DNA from: Roseateles oligotrophus | Lineage (GTDB): Bacteria > Pseudomonadota > Gammaproteobacteria > Burkholderiales > Burkholderiaceae_C | Direction: 5' to 3' | DNA: 64,000 bases | Assembly (NCBI RefSeq): GCF_025717515.1 | Contig: NZ_JAJIRN010000007.1 | Location: 310,001 to 374,000, forward strand | Part shown: positions 57,654 to 64,000 of the stretch, in pieces | How positions within the stretch are numbered: position 1 is the stretch's first letter | Layout of the letters: every line of letters starts with the position of its first letter | Notes under the pieces: model-generated | Database searches by the model: none | What the model saw: the letters and a program-made list of their open reading frames with translations, nothing else | Told to the model about the DNA's origin: nothing | Position numbers and translations under genes: made by a program

Positions 57654-58520
57654 ATGAACAAGAACCTTGCAGCGATCCAGGCCCCGCGCGCCGTCGAGCG
57701 CCTGGTCACCGGCCAAGCGACCAGCGACGGCGCGGGGGTCAAGCTGACCCGTGTCTTGACGCAAAACCTGCAGCGCCGACTTGACCCCTTTCTGATGCTC
57801 GACGCCTTTGGCTCCGACCAGGTGGACGATTACATCGCCGGCTTCCCCGATCACCCGCACCGGGGTTTCGAGACCATCACCTATATGCTGGAAGGCCGGA
57901 TGCGCCACCGTGATTCGGCCGGCAACGAAGGGCTGCTCGGCAATGGCGGCGTGCAGTGGATGACGGCCGGGCGCGGCGTCATCCACAGCGAGTTGCCCGA
58001 GCAGGAGCAAGGGCGCATGGAGGGTTTTCAGCTCTGGTTGAATCTGCCCAGCCAAGAAAAAATGTGCGCGCCCTGGTACCGGGATATCCCGAGCGAGCAA
58101 ATTCCGGAGTTTGAGCGGGATGGCGTCAAGGTGCGCGTGATCGCGGGCAGCAGCCATGGCATGGCCGGGGCGGTGCAGCGCGAGCACACCGAGCCGCTTT
58201 ATCTGGATCTGCATCTGGCGCCCGGCGCGAGCTTCGAGCAGGCCTTGCCCGACACGCACAACGCCTTTGTCTATGTGTACCGGGGTGAGCTGCAGTTTGC
58301 TGGAGCGGTACAAGTGCCGCAGCAGCGAATGGCGATTCTGGCCAACCAGAGCGGCAGCGACGGCCTGCGTTTCAGCGCCGGGCCGGAGGGCGCCCGCGCC
58401 ATTCTGGTCGCCGGCCGCCCTTTGAATGAGCCGATCGCCCAGCATGGGCCCTTCGTGATGAACACGCAGGCCGAGTTGATACAGGCGGTGCGCGACTTTC
58501 AGGCCGGTGTGTTGGCTTGA
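57654..58520 (+). CDS. Pirin family protein
   Basis: A 288-residue bicupin. The metal ligands are visible in FPDHPHRGFETITYMLEG (His residues) and in GGVQWMTAGRGVIHSELPEQEQ (His and Glu); the second cupin ends GPFVMNTQAEL. ATG 57654 follows AGGTGG at five bases. Several bacterial pirins are quercetinases or redox sensors; pairing with an azoreductase and a LysR regulator suggests response to aromatic or quinone stress, but the function is inferred from context only. Confidence 0.92.
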   Translation: MNKNLAAIQAPRAVERLVTGQATSDGAGVKLTRVLTQNLQRRLDPFLMLDAFGSDQVDDYIAGFPDHPHRGFETITYMLEGRMRHRDSAGNEGLLGNGGVQWMTAGRGVIHSELPEQEQGRMEGFQLWLNLPSQEKMCAPWYRDIPSEQIPEFERDGVKVRVIAGSSHGMAGAVQREHTEPLYLDLHLAPGASFEQALPDTHNAFVYVYRGELQFAGAVQVPQQRMAILANQSGSDGLRFSAGPEGARAILVAGRPLNEPIAQHGPFVMNTQAELIQAVRDFQAGVLA

Positions 58521-58667
58521 GCGTGGGGCCAGCGGTGGCTGAGCCAGATCACGCGGGCTGGACCGGTGCCGAGCCGCTTCGCTCAGATCGGCGTCTGGCT
58601 TGGCGCGGTGGGCTTGAAGAATTCCGTCAGATCGATCGACCTGGCTTGCCGATGTCGGGTGGCTCGC

Positions 58668-58973
58668 TCAGGCAAACACCGGCCTGAAGAAGCTTCGCTC
58701 GTAGCTGAGGATGCAGCGGGTCTGTTCGGCGTAACGGAAGGCCGCTTTGCAGTCGGCGTCCTCGGCCGAGCCTTGTCGGTACTTCTCGTATTTGGCGAGG
58801 CTGGCGAAGCTGAACATCGCCAGCGCAATATTGTTGGCCCCTTCGGAGGGCAAAAAATAGCCGTGATGTTGCCCGCCGAAGCGTTGAACCAGCGGAATCC
58901 AGAGGCGACCGTAATGCTCGAACTCGGCGAGTTTGTAGGGGTCGATGACGTAACGCAGGTAGACCGTGATCAT
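58668..58973 (-). CDS. NIPSNAP family protein
   Basis: A 101-residue small dimeric alpha/beta-barrel-type protein beginning MITVYLRYVIDPYKLAEFEHYGRLWIPLVQRFGGQHHGYFLPSEGANNIALAMFSF, the NIPSNAP pattern. An ATG at 59006 with AGGCTAGG in front would add 11 residues. The function is unknown for bacterial members. It is on its own between pirin and the binding-protein gene. The 147 bases after pirin show no structure I recognise. Confidence 0.88.
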   Translation of the reverse strand: MITVYLRYVIDPYKLAEFEHYGRLWIPLVQRFGGQHHGYFLPSEGANNIALAMFSFASLAKYEKYRQGSAEDADCKAAFRYAEQTRCILSYERSFFRPVFA

Positions 58974-59071
58974 GTTGCCAATGAACGGGTTTTGGAGATG
59001 GGTCATCCTAGCCTACGGTCCGGCGGCTGCTGTATCCTTGGTCGTTGCCTATTTTGACCTTCAGCCCTTTG

Positions 59072-59785
59072 ATGATGTCCATGCGCGCCGCGCTTTTTTG
59101 CTTTCTTGCGAGCCTGTCTTGTTTGCCGGCAGCTGCGTCGCCGCTGCGATTCATTGTCGACACCAGCGTCTCCTTGCCCTATGCAAAGTTCGAGAACGGC
59201 GAGCTCAAGTCCGGCCTCAGTTTCGAGCTGGGTGTCGAGTTGGCCCGCCATCTGAAGCGGGAGGCGAAATTTGTGCCGGTGGCGCGCAAGCGGATTGGCC
59301 AGACCTTGGAGAGCGGCCAAGCCGATTTGATCTGCGGTTATGCCCAGGGTTGGTTGCCGGGGCCGTTCCAGTGGAGCCGCCCAGTGGCTCAACACATGGA
59401 GTTGCTCATCAGCCGCGCCGATGTTCCGGCGCCGCAGCGTTTGAGCGATCTGGCCGGGCAGTCCATCGGCAGCATCGCCGGTTTCCGTTACGTGGCGCTG
59501 GAGCTTCAGCTGGGGGCGCAGTTTGTTCGCGATGATGGGCCGGACGCCGAGGCCTTGCTGCGTCGGCTTGCCGCCAAACGCATTTCGCACGCGATCGTCA
59601 GCCGCAGTTATCTGGACTACCGGCGCCGAGAGGGCGGCTTCGCTGTGGCCCTGCACCCGCCCTTGGTAATAGAAAAAATGGATCTGCGCTGCGCCCTGTC
59701 GCCCAAGGCGGAGTTAAGCCTTCAGCAGTTGGACGAGGGCTTGACCGAGATGCAAACAGAAGGCTCTTTGCGCGTCCAACATTAA
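59072..59785 (+). CDS. Periplasmic amino-acid-binding-type protein (SBP_bac_3-like)
   Basis: A 237-residue precursor with signal peptide MRAALFCFLASLSCLPAAA (ATGs at 59072, 59075 and 59081; a TTG at 59045 is less likely). The body has the order of a family-3 solute-binding protein (PYAKFENGELKSGLSFELGVELARHL, ADLICGYAQG, LAGQSIGSIAGFRY), but it is a stand-alone gene with no ABC permease or ATPase near. It may serve in signalling or scavenging; the ligand is unknown. Confidence 0.8.
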   Translation: MMSMRAALFCFLASLSCLPAAASPLRFIVDTSVSLPYAKFENGELKSGLSFELGVELARHLKREAKFVPVARKRIGQTLESGQADLICGYAQGWLPGPFQWSRPVAQHMELLISRADVPAPQRLSDLAGQSIGSIAGFRYVALELQLGAQFVRDDGPDAEALLRRLAAKRISHAIVSRSYLDYRRREGGFAVALHPPLVIEKMDLRCALSPKAELSLQQLDEGLTEMQTEGSLRVQH

Positions 59786-59811
59786 TTGTCCGCGCGCAAT
59801 GAGTTCGCCCC

Positions 59812-62226
59812 TCAAGCCTTCCAGCGCTTTAACAGCAAGGCATTGCTGACCACCGAGACGCTGGACAGCGCCATCGCCGCCCCCGCAATCACCGGGTTCA
59901 GGTAGCCGAAGGCCGCCAGCGGAATGCCGACCACGTTGTAGGCAAAGGCCCAGAACAGGTTTTGCCTAATCTTGGCGACGGTGCGGCGTGACAAATCAAT
60001 CGCCTGTGCCACCAGCGCCGGGTCGCCATGCATCAGGGTGATGCCGGCCGCCGCCATCGCCACATCGGTGCCGGTGGACATGGCCAAGCCCACATCGGCG
60101 GCGGCCAGCGCGGGTGCGTCGTTGATGCCGTCGCCGACCATGGCCACGCATTGGCGGCCGCCGTTTCTGAGTTCCGCCACGATGCGCGCCTTGTCTTCGG
60201 GCAGCACCTCGGCACGGACCTCGTCAATGCCGAGTTGGCGGCCGACCTGGTTTGCGCTGCCGGCGTTATCGCCGCTGAGCATGACGGTGCGTACCCCCAT
60301 CCTGTGCAAGGCCTGTACGGCCGCCGCAGCCGTGGGCTTGATGCTGTCACCAAAGGCCAGCAGACCCAAGAGACGCGGTGCCGTGGCGGTGTCCGACACA
60401 TCCGCTAACCACGACACCGTGCGGCCTTGCTGCTGCAGCGCATCGGCCTGGGTCTGCAAGGCCCCGGTCGCCACGCCCAATTCCTGCATGAAGCGGCTGC
60501 TGCCCAGGCGCAGGTCCAAGGTCTGGCCTTCGCTGGCCATCAATGTGGCGGCCACGCCGCGTCCGGCCACCGCCCGCATGGCAGCGGCCGGGGGGATTGC
60601 CAGCTTGCGGGCCGCGGCGGCCTCGGCCACCGCATGGGCGAGCGGATGTTCGCTGCCCGCTTGCAGCGCGGCGGCCCAGGCCAGCAATTGCGCTTCATCG
60701 ATGCCGGGCGCAGCCAGCAAGGCCGCCAGCTGGGGCTTACCGACGGTCAGCGTGCCGGTCTTGTCGAAGGCCACCACATCGAGCCGCGCGGCCAACTCCA
60801 GCGCCTCGGCGTCCTTGATCAGAATGCCATGCAGCGCCGCCACGCCGGTGCCGGCCATGATGGCCGTCGGTGTGGCCAGGCCCAGCGCACAAGGGCAGGC
60901 AATCACCAGCACCGCCACCGCGTTCAGCAGCGCTCGCTCCCAGTCGCCGGCCATAAGGCCCCAGCCCAGCCAAGTGAGCAGGGCCACGACTATCACGACC
61001 GGCACGAAGACGGCGCTGACCTGGTCGACCATGCGCTGAATCGGCGCCTTTTTGGCCTGCGCCGACTCGACCAGGCGAACAATGCGCGCCAGCGTCGACT
61101 CCGCACCCAGGGCCGTCACGCGCAACAAGAGCAGGCCCTCGCCATTGATGGCGCCGCCAACGACCTTGTCTTTGAGCCCTTTGCTGACCGCTAGGCTTTC
61201 GCCGGTGATCAGCGATTCATCCACATGGGAGGCGCCTTCCAGCACCTCGCCGTCGACCGGGATGCGTTCACCCGGCCGCACCACCACGAGGTCGCCCAGG
61301 CGCAGCTGGCCCAGCGGCAGCTCCGCTTCGACGCCGGCGCGGCGCACGCGGGCGGTTTCGGGCTGCAGCTTTTTGAGCGCGCGAATCGCTTCCGTAGTTT
61401 GCCGCTTGGCGCGTGCCTCCAGCCATTTGCCCAGCAGCACCAGGGTGATGACGACCGCCGCCGACTCGAAGTACAGCTGCATCGTGTGCGGGCCATGCAG
61501 CCAGAGCTCGTAGACCGACAAGGCAAAGGCCGCGCTGGTACCCAGGGCGACGAGCAAATCCATATTGCCGCTGGCGGCACGCAGCGCGGCCCAGCCGGCC
61601 TTGTAAAAGCGCGCGCCCAGCCAGAACTGCACCGGCAGCGTCAAGGCGAGCTGCCAGTAGCCATTCAGCATCCAATGCTGACCCAGCAGCAGGCCGGCCA
61701 TGGGCAGCACCAGCGGCGCGGACAGCAGCGCGGCGATCAGCACCGGCCAGCCGCTGTGCTGCCACGCGGGTTTGGGCTCGGCGGTCTCGGCGTCCGCGGC
61801 AGGCAGACGGGCGTCGTAGCCGGCCTTGGCGATGGTCGCAATCAGCGCCTGCGGGTTGACCGTGCTGAGCATGTGGATGCTGGCCGACTCGGTCGCCAGA
61901 TTGACTTCGGCCGACAAGACGCCGGGCAGCTTGAGCAGCGCCCGCTCGACCCGGCCGACGCAAGAGGCGCAGGTCATGCCGCTGATTTGCAGGCTTAGCG
62001 TTTGTTCCGGCAGGCTATAGCCGGCCGCCTCGACGGCTTCGCGCAGTGGCGCCAGAGTCAAGGCGGCGGAGCCGCTGACGCTGGCCGTCTCGGTCGCCAA
62101 GTTGACCTCCGCCCCGCTTACGCCGGGCACCCGCAGCAAGGCTTTTTCCACCCGTTTGACGCAGGAAGCGCAGGTCATGCCGGCGACGGGGATTGTGAGG
62201 GACTGGATGTTCGAGGGATTCATCAT
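59812..62226 (-). CDS. copA: Copper-translocating P-type ATPase
   Basis: An 804-residue P1B-type ATPase that exports Cu(I). Two N-terminal heavy-metal-associated domains carry MTCASC (Cys19/22 and 86/89). Eight membrane helices surround the ion-binding CPC in [13 protein letters not shown]; the phosphorylation site is [10 protein letters not shown], followed by [13 protein letters not shown] (HP locus), [15 protein letters not shown] and [21 protein letters not shown]. The ATG pair at 62226/62223 begins the protein. A CueR-type promoter lies immediately before it, and a one-HMA chaperone gene is divergent. Confidence 0.96.
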   Translation of the reverse strand: MMNPSNIQSLTIPVAGMTCASCVKRVEKALLRVPGVSGAEVNLATETASVSGSAALTLAPLREAVEAAGYSLPEQTLSLQISGMTCASCVGRVERALLKLPGVLSAEVNLATESASIHMLSTVNPQALIATIAKAGYDARLPAADAETAEPKPAWQHSGWPVLIAALLSAPLVLPMAGLLLGQHWMLNGYWQLALTLPVQFWLGARFYKAGWAALRAASGNMDLLVALGTSAAFALSVYELWLHGPHTMQLYFESAAVVITLVLLGKWLEARAKRQTTEAIRALKKLQPETARVRRAGVEAELPLGQLRLGDLVVVRPGERIPVDGEVLEGASHVDESLITGESLAVSKGLKDKVVGGAINGEGLLLLRVTALGAESTLARIVRLVESAQAKKAPIQRMVDQVSAVFVPVVIVVALLTWLGWGLMAGDWERALLNAVAVLVIACPCALGLATPTAIMAGTGVAALHGILIKDAEALELAARLDVVAFDKTGTLTVGKPQLAALLAAPGIDEAQLLAWAAALQAGSEHPLAHAVAEAAAARKLAIPPAAAMRAVAGRGVAATLMASEGQTLDLRLGSSRFMQELGVATGALQTQADALQQQGRTVSWLADVSDTATAPRLLGLLAFGDSIKPTAAAAVQALHRMGVRTVMLSGDNAGSANQVGRQLGIDEVRAEVLPEDKARIVAELRNGGRQCVAMVGDGINDAPALAAADVGLAMSTGTDVAMAAAGITLMHGDPALVAQAIDLSRRTVAKIRQNLFWAFAYNVVGIPLAAFGYLNPVIAGAAMALSSVSVVSNALLLKRWKA

Positions 62227-62232
62227 GGCGGG

Positions 62233-62263
62233 ATACTAAGGCTTGCCACGATGGGCAGGTCAA
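62233..62263 (-). promoter_or_regulatory. CueR/MerR-type copper-responsive promoter of copA
   Basis: On the minus strand: -35 TTGACC (62263-62258), a 19-bp spacer with a dyad (CCTGCC/GGCAAG), and -10 TAGTAT (62238-62233). The long spacer and the dyad match CueR-controlled copA promoters. The predicted start coincides with the copA ATG region, so the mRNA may be leaderless. Confidence 0.65.
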
Positions 62264-62291
62264 GCTCTCTTTGCGCAGACTTGGCCTTGGG

Positions 62292-62314
62292 CCGATCCGA
62301 TCCGATCCGATCCG
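62292..62314. repeat. Pentanucleotide tandem repeat (CCGAT)4
   Basis: Four perfect CCGAT units plus CCG in the copA-copZ divergent region, about 65 bases from the copA start and 140 from the copZ start. Confidence 0.9.
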
Positions 62315-62452
62315 TTTCGCTTCGCTTCGGCTGAATTGCTTGCCCGGCATCGTGCCGGGCGGCCACCTCAACCATACAGGCAAGACCTGACCCTTACACG
62401 CCGCTCGCGCGCCGGTTTATGCTCAGCCCTGTTCAACCAAAAAATTCCCTCC

Positions 62453-62644
62453 ATGTACGAATTCAAACTCCCCGATATGACTTGCGGCCATTGTGTGGCC
62501 GCCATCACCAAGACGGTTCAGGCCTTGGACTCTTCCGCCAAACTGGAATTTGACCGAGAGGCCAGAATCCTGCGGGTCGAAAGCGAAAAAGGCCGCGAAC
62601 TGTTCGTCGCGGCCTTGACCGAAGAGGGCTATCCGCCCGCTTGA
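62453..62644 (+). CDS. copZ: Copper chaperone-like heavy-metal-associated protein
   Basis: A 63-residue single HMA domain: MYEFKLPDMTCGHCVAAITKTVQALD with the metal site MTCGHC, ending EEGYPPA. It probably carries Cu(I) to CopA in the cytoplasm. ATG 62453 was chosen because the longer frame upstream runs through the CCGAT repeat. It converges with the partial oxidoreductase gene, four bases between stops. Confidence 0.92.
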   Translation: MYEFKLPDMTCGHCVAAITKTVQALDSSAKLEFDREARILRVESEKGRELFVAALTEEGYPPA

Positions 62645-62648
62645 GGCA

Positions 62649-64000
62649 TTAGGCTTTCTTCAGCAAGCCGATGTCGATCGGCAGCTTGCGCACGCGTACG
62701 CCGGTGGCGGCGAAGATCGCGTTGGTGACGGCCGGCGCGATCGGCGGGGTGCCGGGCTCGCCGATGCCGCCGGGCGCTTCGCTGCTGGGCAGGATATGCA
62801 CTTCCACCTTGGGCATCTCGCTCATGCGCAAGACCGGGTAGTCATGGAAGTTGCCCTGCTCGACGCGCCCTTCCTTGTACGTGATTTGGCCGTAGAGCGC
62901 CGCCGAGAGGCCGTAGCAGATCGCGCTTTCGATCTGGTGCGTGATGGTCAAGGGGTTGACCGTTAGGCCGCAGTCCACCGCCGCGACGACGCGGTGCACC
63001 TTGGGCGTGCCGTCCTTGGCGATGCTGACCTCGGCGACCTCGGCCACATAACTGCCAAAGCTCTCGGCCACCGCAATGCCGCGGAAGATGCCCTTGGCGG
63101 CCGATTTTCCCCAGCCTGCCTTGCTTGCTGCCAGCTCCAGCACGGCACGCAGGCGCGGCTGCTTGGACAGCATTTGCAGGCGGAACTGCAGCGGGTCGGC
63201 CTTGGCCGCAGCGGCCATTTCGTCGACAAAACTCTCCAGGAAAAAGACGTTTTGCGAATGCCCGACCGAACGCCAGAACCAGACCTGCGGGCCCGGTTCG
63301 GCCTGACCATAGGCAATGCGCTGGTTGGGGATCTCGTAATGGTGGTCGGCCAAACCCTCGACCGCCATCGCATCGACACCGCTGGCCGGCAACTTCATGA
63401 AGCCGGAGCCGGCCATGATGGAGGGGCATCCGATGTCGGCGCGCAAGAGGCTCACCCGGCCCTTGTCATCGAGCGCGCCCTCGAACTTGACCACCGAGGC
63501 CGGCCGGTAGAAGCCCGCCGCCATATCGTCTTCGCGTTCGTAGATCAGCTTGACCGGGTGGCCGCTGAGCTTGGACAAGAGCGTCGCGCTGATGGTGAAG
63601 TCATGCGCAAAACGGCGCCCAAAACCACCCCCCAGCAAGCTGGTGTGGACCTGCACCTTGTCGATCGGCACGCCGGCAATTTGGGCGACGATTTGCTGCG
63701 TGGGCCCCTGACCTTGGGTGCCGAGCCAGACCGTGGCCGCGCCCTCGCGCACCCAGGCGGTGCAGTTCAGCGGCTCCATACAGGCATGGGCCAAGTAGGG
63801 CACTTCGTAAGTGGCGCTCAGTTGCGCGCTTGAATTGGCGGCGGCGTCTTTCAGGTTGCCGCTATCGACCGCGACCGCGCCGGCATTGCTGGCCGCCTCG
63901 CTCAGCATGCTGGAGACCTTGGCCGTCGACAGCTCGGCGCCGGCGCCTAGATCCCATTGCGCATTCAGGGCCGCGCGACCTTTTTTGGCCGCCCAAAAGC
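62649..64000 (-). CDS. Molybdopterin-binding oxidoreductase, xanthine dehydrogenase family (IorB-like), 5' end cut by window
   Basis: The frame is open to base 64000, so about 450 C-terminal residues are present and the N-terminus lies outside. It carries the molybdenum-cofactor contacts of the aldehyde/xanthine oxidase family: [52 protein letters not shown] and the catalytic-Glu region [19 protein letters not shown]. The arrangement resembles isoquinoline 1-oxidoreductase beta subunits, which work with a separate [2Fe-2S] subunit and often a cytochrome c, exported by Tat. Substrate cannot be told. Confidence 0.88.
   Translation of the reverse strand, partial: FWAAKKGRAALNAQWDLGAGAELSTAKVSSMLSEAASNAGAVAVDSGNLKDAAANSSAQLSATYEVPYLAHACMEPLNCTAWVREGAATVWLGTQGQGPTQQIVAQIAGVPIDKVQVHTSLLGGGFGRRFAHDFTISATLLSKLSGHPVKLIYEREDDMAAGFYRPASVVKFEGALDDKGRVSLLRADIGCPSIMAGSGFMKLPASGVDAMAVEGLADHHYEIPNQRIAYGQAEPGPQVWFWRSVGHSQNVFFLESFVDEMAAAAKADPLQFRLQMLSKQPRLRAVLELAASKAGWGKSAAKGIFRGIAVAESFGSYVAEVAEVSIAKDGTPKVHRVVAAVDCGLTVNPLTITHQIESAICYGLSAALYGQITYKEGRVEQGNFHDYPVLRMSEMPKVEVHILPSSEAPGGIGEPGTPPIAPAVTNAIFAATGVRVRKLPIDIGLLKKA

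Noticed and set aside
62233-62453. A separate CueR-type site for copZ
   Set aside because: The strand toward copZ has only a weak TATGCT and no 19-bp-spaced partner.

Overview
The window looks like chromosomal DNA of a high-GC betaproteobacterium of the order Burkholderiales, probably the Leptothrix/Rubrivivax/Roseateles side. This is inferred from gene order and protein character: the corC-lnt-glyQ-glyS-gmhB-plsC-ygjP string, the thiC-thiO-thiS-thiG-thiDE operon behind a TPP riboswitch, the dksA-STAS-hslVU string, a PEP-CTERM protein, and short GC-rich intergenic repeats. No tRNA, rRNA, CRISPR array, prophage or intact insertion sequence was seen. Both window edges cut a gene (nirB on the left, a molybdopterin-binding oxidoreductase on the right).

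Layout. 1-5.1 kb: nitrate assimilation (nirB 3' part, nirD, nasA). 5.3-6.8 kb: coaX and a convergent K+ channel. 6.9-12.6 kb, minus strand: COG0523 GTPase, Cys-poor dksA, a STAS protein and hslV-hslU. 12.7-20.6 kb, plus strand: housekeeping string corC, lnt, glyQS, gmhB, plsC, ygjP. 20.8-22.5 kb: divergent metallo-beta-lactamase-fold gene and LiuR-like MerR regulator. 22.5-33.2 kb: a signalling island with a kinase remnant, a plug-only TonB-receptor fragment, a TPR-GAF-GGDEF cyclase, a multi-PAS HisKA_2 kinase, and a convergent CheB-CheR-PAS-HisKA_2 fusion. 33.3-43.1 kb: an ABC exporter (membrane-fusion protein, ATPase, two FtsX/MacB-like permeases) divergent from a sigma-54 response regulator and its kinase. 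43.4-45.0 kb: PEP-CTERM protein and a small cytochrome c. 45.3-49.3 kb: OmpR-type two-component pair with a hydrolase, then a DUF3455 protein. 49.3-55.1 kb: thiamine operon. 55.2-59.8 kb: TonB-like protein, LysR regulator, azoreductase, pirin, NIPSNAP protein, periplasmic binding protein. 59.8-62.6 kb: copA and copZ, divergent. 62.6 kb to the end: partial molybdopterin-binding oxidoreductase.

How the genes work together. The most complete regulatory unit is at 33-43 kb. The divergent 140-bp region holds a textbook sigma-54 -24/-12 element in front of the exporter and two TGTCC/GGACA dyads 33 bp apart, just upstream of the gene for the sigma-54 activator. The activator's sigma-54-contacting loop is atypical (GSFTDA). 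The signalling island next to it ends 121 bp from the last permease and has kinases but no response regulator, so its phosphorelay partners must lie elsewhere.

Other points of interest are a hairpin repeat with an identical 15-nt loop but different, self-complementary stems in its two copies. One copy is flanked by a 20-bp direct repeat that includes the plsC start region, and the other encodes the N-terminus of ThiO. A MITE-like element lies between the two permeases. GmhB appears to lack its nucleophile, and copA and one response regulator have promoters so close to the ATG that leaderless transcripts are likely.
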